12,930 bases of DNA, taken from assembly GCA_934524985.1 (NCBI GenBank), contig CAKSYT010000031.1, forward strand, positions 1-12,930. Reading direction: 5' to 3'. Both the position numbers and the translations under genes were made by a program. Below the pieces are notes generated by a model that worked only from the letters and a program-made list of their open reading frames with translations, was not told the origin of the DNA and made no database searches. Every line of letters starts with the position of its first letter. Position 1 is the stretch's first letter. Below are positions 6,331 through 12,903 of this stretch, in pieces. The DNA comes from an uncultured Faecalibacterium sp. (GTDB lineage Bacteria > Bacillota > Clostridia > Oscillospirales > Ruminococcaceae).

Positions 6331-6357
6331 AAAAAAGCTCCCCCTTTCGGGGGAGCT
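6331..6357 (-). terminator. Glycosyltransferase terminator formed by a palindromic repeat
   Basis: On the minus strand, AGCTCCCCC (6349-6357) and GGGGGAGCT (6336-6344) form a 9-bp GC-rich stem with a GAAA loop, followed by T6 (6331-6335 plus the terminal pair). It lies 36 bases after the glycosyltransferase stop and is a textbook intrinsic terminator built from the repeat family. Confidence 0.88.
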
Positions 6358-6384
6358 GGCATCGCGCAGCGATGACTGAGAGGG
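6336..6384. repeat. Half palindromic repeat unit next to the glycosyltransferase
   Basis: This is a single arm of the repeat family: AGCTCCCCC/GGGGGAGCT hairpin, then CTGG, the variable hairpin CATCGC/GCGATG (6360-6374) and the fixed end GACTGAGAGGG. No opposite arm of the same unit is adjacent. Confidence 0.7.
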
Positions 6385-6392
6385 TCTTACTC

Positions 6393-7421
6393 TTAGTTGA
6401 ACTTGAAGATCTTGCGCAGCTGGCGGTAGGCGGACACCACTACCTTGTCGCCGCCGGGGAAGTGCAGGTCGGTCAGGCCGCCAAGGTTCACGCGCACGGC
6501 GCGGTAGACGCCGGGGGTAACGTGATCCTTGAGGTACTGCCACAGCTCGGCCTTTTTGGCGTGCGCCTCGGCGCTGCCGTCCAGCAGCAGGAAGATGTCG
6601 CTGACCGCCATCATGACCGACAGGTAGTGCACCATGTAGGCGCGCAGACGCTTCTGGTCTTTCAGTGCGTCCAGATCCTGACAGTCGATCATGTGCTTGG
6701 TGACCCGCAGCTGCTGGTCCACACGGCCGATCATCACGCTCTCGTTCACGCTCTGGTCGGCGCGGCCGATGAAGTAGCGGTACAGATCCAGATCCATATA
6801 GTACATACTCTTGACGTAGGGCAGGGGCTGGTACACAAAGATGTTATCCACATAGAAGGTGTGCTTGGGCAGCACCATGCCGCACTGGCGCAGCACCTCG
6901 GTGCGGTACATGACCGAGTGCATCAGCAGGTTCTGATCCGGGCGGAAGTGCCGGACGTGCACCCAGTCGAACAGACGGTTCTGGGGGAACACGTTGGTGT
7001 AGCGTACGGTATGGCTGGTGCCGTCCTCCACATGCTCGTACACATAGTTGCAGATCATCAGATCCGGTGCGGTGCCGCGGGCTACCAGCGTGGTCAGGCG
7101 CTCCAGCACCTTTTTCAGGGCGTCGGTGTCCAGCCAGTCGTCACTGTCCACTACCTTGTAGTACAGGCCGGTGGCGTTGCGGATGCCCTGATTGACGCCC
7201 TCGCCGTGGCCGCCGTTCTCCTGATGGATGGCCTTGACGATGGTGGGGTACTTTGCGGCGTACTCGTCGCAGATGGCGGGGGTATCATCCTTGACGGAAC
7301 CATCGTCCACCAGAATGATCTCGGCCTGCTCGCCTGCGCTCAGCAGCGTTTCGATGCAGTGACGCATATAGGCTGCCGAATTGTAGCAGGGCACGGCAAA
7401 GGTGATAAGTTTCTGCTGCAT
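6393..7421 (-). CDS. Family 2 glycosyltransferase
   Basis: From ATG 7421 the product is 342 residues with a GT-A fold at the N-terminus: KLITFAVPCYNSAAYM at 4-19, the nucleotide-sugar motif VDDGS with Asp39-Asp40, QENGGHGEGVNQGI at 67-80, and the metal-binding DSDDW at 92-96. It should transfer a sugar from a nucleotide donor to an envelope polysaccharide or lipid acceptor; donor and acceptor cannot be deduced. There is no membrane helix. AAGGAG at 7432-7437 (minus strand) lies 10 bases before the ATG and fixes the start. The same frame stays open far upstream through recQ on the opposite strand, but that is antisense coding bias. It stands alone, divergent from recQ, with its own promoter and a terminator at 6331-6357. 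Confidence 0.9.
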   Translation of the reverse strand: MQQKLITFAVPCYNSAAYMRHCIETLLSAGEQAEIILVDDGSVKDDTPAICDEYAAKYPTIVKAIHQENGGHGEGVNQGIRNATGLYYKVVDSDDWLDTDALKKVLERLTTLVARGTAPDLMICNYVYEHVEDGTSHTVRYTNVFPQNRLFDWVHVRHFRPDQNLLMHSVMYRTEVLRQCGMVLPKHTFYVDNIFVYQPLPYVKSMYYMDLDLYRYFIGRADQSVNESVMIGRVDQQLRVTKHMIDCQDLDALKDQKRLRAYMVHYLSVMMAVSDIFLLLDGSAEAHAKKAELWQYLKDHVTPGVYRAVRVNLGGLTDLHFPGGDKVVVSAYRQLRKIFKFN

Positions 7422-7452
7422 ATTATAAATGCTCCTTTTTACGTTGCATGGT

Positions 7453-7502
7453 CCATGCCGGGCAGTCTGCGGGGTGGCATGGAGATATGTGTTCTCATTA
7501 TA
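7453..7502 (-). promoter_or_regulatory. Extended -10 promoter and leader hairpin of the glycosyltransferase gene
   Basis: On the minus strand, a perfect TATAAT at 7497-7502 is preceded by TGC, which makes an extended -10; no convincing -35 is visible at 17 bases. In the transcript leader, CCATGCC (7476-7482) can pair with GGCATGG (7453-7459), leaving a GC-rich loop. The role of this hairpin is unknown. Confidence 0.65.
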
Positions 7503-7583
7503 GCATTTTCGCGCCTGAAAAGCTATCCTTCCCGGGCAGAAAGCGTGGTTATTGCACATTTTTACGCAAAGTGACGCTTTTTT

Positions 7584-7613
7584 CTGCCAAAAGTATCGGT
7601 TTTGTGGTATACT
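7584..7613 (+). promoter_or_regulatory. Promoter of recQ
   Basis: TATACT at 7608-7613 is preceded by TGG, giving an extended -10. CTGCCA at 7584-7589 is a four-of-six -35 with an 18-base spacer. The transcript would begin about 50 bases before the recQ start codon. Confidence 0.65.
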
Positions 7614-7670
7614 GATAAGGTTTTGAGCGTTCTGCGCGTCAGCGCACCTATATATATAACGGAGGAAACC

Positions 7671-9248
7671 ATGGAAAACCCGCACAGTATCCTGAAAAAA
7701 GTTTTCGGCTACGACAGCTTCCGCCCCGGGCAGGAAGAGATCGTCAGCCGCCTGCTGGCCGGGCAGGATGTGCTGGCGGTCATGCCCACCGGCGCGGGCA
7801 AATCGATATGCTATCAGGTGCCGGCGCTGCTGCTGCCGGGCATTACCATCGTGGTGTCCCCGCTGGTCAGCCTGATGAAGGATCAGGTGGGTGCGCTGGT
7901 GCAGGCGGGTGTGGCGGCGGCTTTTTTGAACAACAGCCTGACCGACAACCAGAAGGCGCTGATGCTGCACCGCGCCCGGGAGGGCTGGTACAAAATCATC
8001 TATGTGGCCCCGGAGCGGCTGGAGATGCCGGGCTTCCAGCGGTTTGCGCAGGAGCGGCAGATCAGCATGGTCACGGTGGACGAGGCGCACTGTATCAGCC
8101 AGTGGGGACAGGATTTCCGCCCCAGCTATCTGCGCATCAAGGCATTTGTGGACAGCCTGCCCAGCCGCCCGGTCATCGGCGCGTTCACCGCTACCGCCAC
8201 CGCCCATGTGCGGGAGGATATCCGCACCCATCTGGCATTGCAGAACCCCTACGAGGTGACCACCAGCTTCGACCGCCCCAACCTGTACTTTGAGACCCGG
8301 CGGGCGCTGCCCAGCCAGAAGCCCAAGGAGCTGCTGGAGCTGGTGCTCAAGGAGGGCAATCATGCGGGCATCGTGTATTGCAGCACCACCCGGCAGGTGG
8401 ACGAGACGGTGCAGCTGCTGCAGAGCCGCAGCATCCGGGCGGCGGCCTACCACGCCAAGCTGGATGCAGACACCCGGCGGCAGAATCAGGACGATTTTCT
8501 TTACGACCGGGTGCAGGTGATGGTAGCCACCAATGCCTTTGGTATGGGCATCGACAAGCCCAATGTGCGGTTCGTCATCCATTATAATATGCCCAAGGAC
8601 TTGGAAAGCTATTATCAGGAGGCCGGACGCGCCGGGCGCGATGGTCAGCCCGCCCGGTGCACCCTGCTGTATTCCGGCACGGATGTGCGCACCATCCGCT
8701 TTTTCATCGACAAGGAGCGGGAAGCCGACAACGGTCTGCCCGCAGATGTAAAGGCCGAAGCCGCCCGCAAGGCAGAGGAGCGCCTCAAGTACATGACCTT
8801 CTACTCCACCACCCAGCATTGCCTGCGCGGCTTTTTGCTGCAATACTTCGGGGAGGCTGCGCCCCAAAAGTGCGGCAACTGCTCCTGCTGCCTTGCCGCC
8901 GAGCAGGAAGCTCAGCTGCAGGTGGAGTATGCCCGCCGCCGTGCCGCCCAGAGCGCCGACCGGCTGGAAAAGCCCCGCCGCGCAAAGCCCGCTGCAGCGG
9001 GCAGCCTGAGCGAGACGGACGAAAAGCTGCTCAACGCCCTGTACGCGGTGCGCAAGCGCCTGGCAGGCAAGCAGAACCTGCCCGCCTTTATGGTGTTCAA
9101 CGATGCCACCCTGCGGGAGATGGCAGAGAAAAAGCCCATGAGCATCGACGAGCTGCTGAACATCAGCGGCGTGGGCGAAAAGAAAGCCGCCCGCTACGGC
9201 AACGCCTTTCTGCGCGTCATCGAGGACGCCGTGGGCAGCCGGGAATGA
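7671..9248 (+). CDS. recQ: ATP-dependent DNA helicase RecQ, short form without winged helix
   Basis: Start ATG 7671 follows GGAGG (7661-7665) by 5 bases; the product is 525 residues. It is a 3'-5' superfamily 2 helicase for recombination and repair. Motif order: FRPGQEEIV (17-25), Walker A PTGAGKS (39-45), DEAH (137-140), AFTATAT (171-177), ATNAFGMGIDKPNVRFVIHY (286-305) and QEAGRAGRDG (316-325). The RQC zinc site is Cys384, Cys401, Cys404 and Cys407. An HRDC domain follows at about 450-520 and ends in the SGVGEKKAARYG helix-hairpin-helix-like stretch. Only about 42 residues, rich in Ala, Arg and Lys, lie between the zinc site and HRDC, where full-length RecQ (about 600 residues) has a winged helix of roughly 100. 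A terminator follows at 9256-9292. Confidence 0.94.
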   Translation: MENPHSILKKVFGYDSFRPGQEEIVSRLLAGQDVLAVMPTGAGKSICYQVPALLLPGITIVVSPLVSLMKDQVGALVQAGVAAAFLNNSLTDNQKALMLHRAREGWYKIIYVAPERLEMPGFQRFAQERQISMVTVDEAHCISQWGQDFRPSYLRIKAFVDSLPSRPVIGAFTATATAHVREDIRTHLALQNPYEVTTSFDRPNLYFETRRALPSQKPKELLELVLKEGNHAGIVYCSTTRQVDETVQLLQSRSIRAAAYHAKLDADTRRQNQDDFLYDRVQVMVATNAFGMGIDKPNVRFVIHYNMPKDLESYYQEAGRAGRDGQPARCTLLYSGTDVRTIRFFIDKEREADNGLPADVKAEAARKAEERLKYMTFYSTTQHCLRGFLLQYFGEAAPQKCGNCSCCLAAEQEAQLQVEYARRRAAQSADRLEKPRRAKPAAAGSLSETDEKLLNALYAVRKRLAGKQNLPAFMVFNDATLREMAEKKPMSIDELLNISGVGEKKAARYGNAFLRVIEDAVGSRE

Positions 9249-9255
9249 GAACGGA

Positions 9256-9292
9256 AAGAAGCCGCTGCACAGACCGTGCAGCGGCTTCTTTT
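9256..9292 (+). terminator. Intrinsic terminator of recQ
   Basis: AAGAAGCCGCTGCAC (9256-9270) and GTGCAGCGGCTTCTT (9276-9290) form a perfect 15-bp stem with an AGACC loop, ending in TTTT. It starts 8 bases after the recQ stop. Confidence 0.88.
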
Positions 9293-9310
9293 AGTGTGGG
9301 ACGATTTTGA

Positions 9311-9360
9311 ATGGCCTCCGCGTTGCTTTGGCCATATTCAGCGGAAGAATTATTTCTAAT
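9311..9360 (+). other. Candidate pseudoknot RNA module, copy B, downstream of recQ
   Basis: ATGGCC (9311-9316) pairs with GGCCAT (9330-9335) around the 13-base loop 9317-9329, which differs from copy A at one base. TCCGC (9317-9321) can pair with GCGGA (9341-9345). The AGAATTATTT tract follows, then the TGCG-loop hairpin at 9364-9397. Compared with copy A (4501-4554, minus strand), the stem differs on both arms and stays paired. It lies after recQ's own terminator, in the sense direction of recQ. Confidence 0.55.
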
Positions 9361-9363
9361 AGA

Positions 9364-9402
9364 GCGTTTGTCGCGGCCTGCGGGCCGCGACAAACGCATT
9401 TT
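9364..9402 (+). terminator. TGCG-loop hairpin paired with module copy B
   Basis: GCGTTTGTCGCGGCC (9364-9378) and GGCCGCGACAAACGC (9383-9397) pair perfectly over 15 bp around TGCG, followed by ATTTT. The loop matches the copy A terminator (4461-4501), but the stem is unrelated. On the minus strand it may also stop nrdG transcription, although the tail there is poor in T. Confidence 0.7.
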
Positions 9403-9414
9403 CACGAGAGGGGT

Positions 9415-9972
9415 TTACCGTTCCATGGTATGGGTGGCGAACACCTTTTCGTCCTCCCACCACACGGGCTGCCCGGCGGCAAGGGACTTGGGCACGTCCA
9501 GCAGGCGCTGGTTGCGGCTGCCGCGGAAGCGCAGGGAGATGTCGTGCTCGGCCTGCACGAATCTGCCGTCTACCAGCACATCCAGCAGTGCCAGCAGCTC
9601 GTCGGTCACCTCGCACCGCGCGGGGCTGGGCTCTTTGCCGGTAAGCTGCTCCCAAGTGTAGCCGGAGTAGCACCACACCGTCTTGGCGGGGTACAGCGCC
9701 TTGAAGTTACGCACAAAGGGCAGCAGCTCCCGCTGATTCTCCGGCTCAAAGGGCTCGCCGCCCAGCAGGGAAAGCCCGGCGATATAGTCCGGCTGGCAGG
9801 AGGCGAATACCTCGTTGCGCACGGTCTTATCAAAGGGCTGCCCGTAGGCAAAGTCCCATGCCACGGCGTTGAAGCAGCCCGGGCAGTGGTGGCGGCAGCC
9901 GGATACAAAAACGCTGGTGCGCACCCCGGGGCCGTTGGCGATATCATAATATTTGATGTTTGCGTAGTTCAT
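9415..9972 (-). CDS. nrdG: Anaerobic ribonucleoside-triphosphate reductase activating protein (radical SAM)
   Basis: The product is 185 residues from ATG 9972. I prefer 9972 over the in-frame ATG at 9978 because AGGA at 9981-9984 then has an 8-base spacing. The radical-SAM cluster motif is Cys26-x3-Cys30-x2-Cys33 (GCRHHCPGC), preceded by the NrdG-typical GPGVRTSVFVSG. The SAM-binding GGEP is at 71-74, and the end keeps VDGRF and RGSRNQRLLDVP. It reduces S-adenosylmethionine with a [4Fe-4S] cluster to make the glycyl radical on NrdD, which allows dNTP synthesis without oxygen. It lies 89 bases downstream of nrdD on the same strand, separated by a strong terminator, so its expression depends on read-through or on a promoter I cannot see. 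Confidence 0.94.
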   Translation of the reverse strand: MNYANIKYYDIANGPGVRTSVFVSGCRHHCPGCFNAVAWDFAYGQPFDKTVRNEVFASCQPDYIAGLSLLGGEPFEPENQRELLPFVRNFKALYPAKTVWCYSGYTWEQLTGKEPSPARCEVTDELLALLDVLVDGRFVQAEHDISLRFRGSRNQRLLDVPKSLAAGQPVWWEDEKVFATHTMER

Positions 9973-9995
9973 GCTCATGTTCCTGTCGTTTGCTG

Positions 9996-10035
9996 AAAAG
10001 ATGTTTGGAGCGGCCTTTCGGCCGCTCCAAACATC
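9996..10035 (-). terminator. Intrinsic terminator between nrdD and nrdG
   Basis: On the minus strand, GATGTTTGGAGCGGCC (10020-10035) and GGCCGCTCCAAACATC (10000-10015) pair perfectly over 16 bp around a GAAA tetraloop, followed by TTTT (9996-9999). It lies 26 bases after the nrdD stop and about 24 bases before the nrdG start, so it should reduce nrdG transcription relative to nrdD. Confidence 0.85.
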
Positions 10036-10061
10036 AAATCAAAAAGTAAGTTTTGCTGTTT

Positions 10062-12233
10062 TTACAGATGCAGCACGCGGTCCTTGATCTCCTGCGTGCG
10101 GCCCTGGTTCCAGAACTGGGTGCCGATATAACCGCAGGTGCGGCGGGCAACGTTCAGCTTGTTCTGGTCACGGTTGCCGCACTTGGGGCACTCCCATACC
10201 AGCTTGCCGTCGTCCTCCACGATCTTGATCTCGCCATCGTAGCCGCACACCTGACAGTAATCGGACTTGGTGTTCAACTCGGCATACATGATGTTGTCGT
10301 AGATGAACTGCAGCACGCTCATGACGGCTTCCAGATTGTCCTGCATATTGGGCACTTCCACATAGCTGATGGCACCGCCCGGGGACAGGCGCTGGAAGTC
10401 GGCCTCAAACTTCAGCTTGGTAAAGGCGTCGATGGGCTCGGAGACATGGACGTGGTAGCTGTTGGTGATATAGTTCTTGTCCGTGATGCCCTCCACGATA
10501 CCAAAGCGTTTCTGCAGGCACTTGGCAAACTTGTAGGTGGTGGATTCCAGCGGGGTGCCGTAGAGGGAGTAGTCCATGTTCTCGGCCTTCTTCCACTCGT
10601 TGCACTTGTCGTTCATGTGCTGCATCACGCTCAGGGCAAAGGGCTTGGCACCGGCGTCGGTGTGGCTCTTGCCGGTCATATACTTCACGCACTCGTACAG
10701 ACCGGCATAACCCAGACTGATGGTGGAGTAGCCGCCGAACAGCAGCTTGTCGATCTTTTCACCCTTCTTCAGGCGCGCCAGCGCACCGTACTGCCACAGG
10801 ATGGGGGCAGCGTCGCTGGGGGTGCCCAGCAGCCGCTGATGGCGTGCCTGCAAGGCGCGGTGGCACAGGGCCAGACGCTCGTCAAAGATCTTCCAGAATT
10901 TTTCAAAGTTGCCGCCGGAACTCAGGGCAACGTCCACCAGATTGATGGTGACCACGCCCTGATTAAAGCGGCCGTAGTACTTGGGTTTGCCGGTCTCGGG
11001 GTCCACATAGGGGGTCAGGAAGCTGCGGCAGCCCATGCAGGTGTAGCAGTGGCCCTCGCCGTTCTTGTCCACCTTGAGTTCCAGCATCTTCTTTTCCGAG
11101 ATATAGTCCGGCACCATGCGCTTGGCAGTGCACTTGGCGGCCAGCTCGGTCAGGTAGTAGTAGGGGGTGCCGGGGCGGATGTTGTCCTCTTCCAGCACAT
11201 AGATCAGCTTGGGGAAGGCGGGGGTGATCCACACACCGGCCTCGTTCTTCACGCCCTGATAGCGCTGCCGGATGGTCTCCTCGATGATGATGGCAAGGTC
11301 GGCCTTTTCCTGCGGGTTGCGGGCTTCGCCCAGATACATGAATACGGTAATGAAGGGCGCCTGACCGTTGGTGGTCATCAGGGTGACCACCTGATACTGG
11401 ATGGTCTGCACGCCGCGGTTGATCTCGTTGCGCAAACGGCGCTCCACGATCTCCTTCTTGCGCTCGGCAGAGACGTCCAGACCTTCCATCTCCAGCTCCA
11501 CCTCGGCGGCGATCTTCTTGCGGGAGACGTCCACAAAGGGAGCCAGATGGGTCAGGCTGATGCTCTGGCCGCCGTACTGGTTGGAGGCTACCTGTGCAAT
11601 GATCTGGGTGGCAATGTTGCAGGCAGTGGAGAAGCTGTGCGGCTTCTCGATATAGGTGCCGGAGATGACGGTGCCGTTCTGCAGCATATCTTCCAGATTC
11701 ACCAGATCACAGTTGTGCATGTGCTGGGCAAAGTAGTCGGAATCGTGGAAGTGGATCAGACCATCCTGATGTGCCTTTACGATCTCCGGGTCCAGCAGCA
11801 GGCGGGCGGTCAGATCTTTGGAGATCTCACCGGCCATATAGTCGCGCTGCACGCTGTTGACGGTGGGGTTCTTGTTGGCGTTCTCCTGTTTGACCTCTTC
11901 GTTCTGGCACTCGATCAGGCTCAAGATACGCTCGTCGGTGGTGTTGGTCTGGCGCTTCAGGCTCTGGACGTAGCGGTAGGTGATATAGTGCCGTGCCACA
12001 TCATGGGCCTGAATGTCCATCAGCTGGTTCTCCACCAGATCCTGCACTTCTTCCACGCTGACCGCGCGGTTCAGGTGCTGGCACTTGTCGGTAACGGCTG
12101 CGGCGATCTGGGTGATCTGCTCCCGGCTCAGGCGAGCCTGACCGCCCACAGAATCGCTGGCTTTGGTAACGGCGGTGATGATCTTGGTAATATCAAAAGG
12201 AACTTCTGCACCGTTTCGTTTGATGATCTTCAT
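10062..12233 (-). CDS. nrdD: Anaerobic (class III) ribonucleoside-triphosphate reductase
   Basis: From ATG 12233 the product is 723 residues, close to the E. coli NrdD length of 712. AAGGAGG at 12241-12247 with 7-base spacing fixes the start; a longer frame upstream covers the leader hairpin. An N-terminal ATP-cone (about 1-92) gives allosteric nucleotide control. The catalytic barrel shows HFHDSDY (161-167) and MGCRSFL with Cys402 as a probable active-site cysteine. The C-terminus carries the zinc site Cys660, Cys663, Cys682 and Cys685, and the glycyl-radical loop RTCGYIG with Gly701. It reduces NTPs to dNTPs under anoxia, normally with formate as reductant, after activation by NrdG. Two candidate NrdR boxes overlap its promoter, pointing to repression when dATP is plentiful. 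Confidence 0.96.
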   Translation of the reverse strand: MKIIKRNGAEVPFDITKIITAVTKASDSVGGQARLSREQITQIAAAVTDKCQHLNRAVSVEEVQDLVENQLMDIQAHDVARHYITYRYVQSLKRQTNTTDERILSLIECQNEEVKQENANKNPTVNSVQRDYMAGEISKDLTARLLLDPEIVKAHQDGLIHFHDSDYFAQHMHNCDLVNLEDMLQNGTVISGTYIEKPHSFSTACNIATQIIAQVASNQYGGQSISLTHLAPFVDVSRKKIAAEVELEMEGLDVSAERKKEIVERRLRNEINRGVQTIQYQVVTLMTTNGQAPFITVFMYLGEARNPQEKADLAIIIEETIRQRYQGVKNEAGVWITPAFPKLIYVLEEDNIRPGTPYYYLTELAAKCTAKRMVPDYISEKKMLELKVDKNGEGHCYTCMGCRSFLTPYVDPETGKPKYYGRFNQGVVTINLVDVALSSGGNFEKFWKIFDERLALCHRALQARHQRLLGTPSDAAPILWQYGALARLKKGEKIDKLLFGGYSTISLGYAGLYECVKYMTGKSHTDAGAKPFALSVMQHMNDKCNEWKKAENMDYSLYGTPLESTTYKFAKCLQKRFGIVEGITDKNYITNSYHVHVSEPIDAFTKLKFEADFQRLSPGGAISYVEVPNMQDNLEAVMSVLQFIYDNIMYAELNTKSDYCQVCGYDGEIKIVEDDGKLVWECPKCGNRDQNKLNVARRTCGYIGTQFWNQGRTQEIKDRVLHL

Positions 12234-12266
12234 CGGTTCTCCTCCTTCTATATAGGCGCATGGTGA

Positions 12267-12297
12267 ACGGGTACCTCTTACCCTAAGAGATACCCGT
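12267..12297 (-). promoter_or_regulatory. Leader hairpin upstream of the nrdD ribosome binding site
   Basis: ACGGGTATCTCTT and AAGAGGTACCCGT (minus strand, 12285-12297 and 12267-12279) form a 13-bp stem with one T-G pair and a 5-base loop. It ends about 20 bases before the nrdD Shine-Dalgarno and has no U-run, so it is not a terminator. It may stabilise the transcript or affect translation. Confidence 0.55.
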
Positions 12298-12335
12298 CTG
12301 CGCACAACGATATCCAACAAACTGAATGTAGCTCT

Positions 12336-12363
12336 ATTTTATCATTATCTAGTGGCAAGTCAA
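12336..12363 (-). promoter_or_regulatory. Promoter of nrdD
   Basis: On the minus strand, TTGACT (12358-12363) and TAAAAT (12336-12341) are 16 bases apart. One candidate NrdR box fills the spacer and the other lies just upstream of the -35, an arrangement suited to repression. The leader is about 95 bases. Confidence 0.7.
12340..12355. promoter_or_regulatory. Candidate NrdR box, proximal
   Basis: TATCATTATCTAGTGG matches the NrdR consensus ACACWATATATWGTGT at 10 of 16 positions. Taken alone this is weak. It gains weight from sitting exactly 32 bp from the better box and between the -35 and -10 of nrdD. Confidence 0.45.
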
Positions 12364-12371
12364 GCAAAATA

Positions 12372-12387
12372 CCACTATATTTTGCGT
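12372..12387. promoter_or_regulatory. Candidate NrdR box, distal
   Basis: CCACTATATTTTGCGT matches the NrdR consensus ACACWATATATWGTGT at 13 of 16 positions and lies 9 bases upstream of the nrdD -35. NrdR is a zinc-finger/ATP-cone repressor of ribonucleotide reductase genes that binds box pairs about three helical turns apart. No nrdR gene is in the window. Confidence 0.65.
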
Positions 12388-12543
12388 TTTGTAGCAATCG
12401 CCAAAAATAGTAGATATTTTTCGGGACAAAATTTTGCAAGGAAAGGCTTGACAGCACTGTATGCTTTCCGGCGGGTAATATAAGCCGCCGTCTATACCTG
12501 TTTGGGTTTCACACTGCCTATATAATGTAATAATATAAGAGGG

Positions 12544-12830
12544 CCCTCTCAGGCGCTCCCGCGCCAGCACACCCGATAGCTTTCTCACAGCGCCTAATAC
12601 TTTAGTGCCGAGGCTAACGGCGTGCGCCCTCTCAGTCAAAGTCTACGGCTTTGCCAGATTCCCCCTTTTGTCGCTGCGCGACATCTTCCCCCGGAGCGGG
12701 GGAAGTCTTTCCTCAAAGGGAGAGCCAAGAGCACTGCCGGAAACTTTCTCATTGCACCTAATACTTTAGCATCGGGGCTAACGGCTTGGCTCCCCCTTTG
12801 GGAGAGCTGGCGCGGGAGCGCCTGAGAGGG
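12544..12830. repeat. Composite palindromic repeat element, copy 3, with perfect 25-bp terminal inverted repeats
   Basis: Bases 12544-12568 are the exact inverse of 12806-12830 (from CCCTCTCAGGCGC to GCGCCTGAGAGGG). Read on the minus strand, the interior repeats the order of copy 1: GTTAGCCCC, CTAAAGTATTAGG, GAGAAAGTTTCCGG, GGCTCTCCCTTTG, then a second unit with GTTAGCCTC and CTAAAGTATTAGG. Between the units is an extra palindromic block (about 12663-12713) with CTTCCCCC/GGGGGAAG and GTCGC/GCGAC hairpins that copy 1 lacks, so one repeat seems to have inserted into another. No clear target-site duplication flanks it. Frames through it are not protein-like. Confidence 0.78.
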
Positions 12831-12843
12831 CGAGACCCTCCGC

Positions 12844-12903
12844 AAAGAAAATAGAAAAAAGATGTCAAAAAGTGTTGACAAGCGCAGCGGGGTGTGGTAT
12901 TAT
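12844..12903 (+). promoter_or_regulatory. Strong sigma-A promoter with A-rich upstream tract, pointing out of the window
   Basis: TTGACA (12875-12880) and TATTAT (12898-12903) are 17 bases apart, with a consensus -35. The region 12844-12872 is rich in A tracts, as in UP elements of rRNA and tRNA promoters. Downstream, AGCGC/GCGCT (around 12910-12922) could form a small hairpin and the window ends in GAGACAAAA. The driven gene lies beyond the edge; a stable RNA operon is a guess. Confidence 0.75.

Noticed and set aside
4171..6384. CRISPR array
   Set aside because: The repeats are palindromic units of varied length and order without regular spacers, and there are no cas genes.
7422..8867. Minus-strand open frame extending the glycosyltransferase upstream for about 480 codons
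   Set aside because: It runs antisense through recQ and has no protein-like domains. A good ribosome binding site at 7432-7437 marks the real start at 7421. GC-rich codon use on the other strand explains the open frame.
10053..12266. 737-codon plus-strand open frame opposite nrdD
   Set aside because: It is an antisense shadow of nrdD, which has every conserved motif. The shadow has low-complexity Gly/Ala/Val/His-rich sequence and no start signal.
12541..12881. Short ORFs across the terminal repeat element
   Set aside because: Their translations follow the palindromes, appear on both strands and have no start signals.
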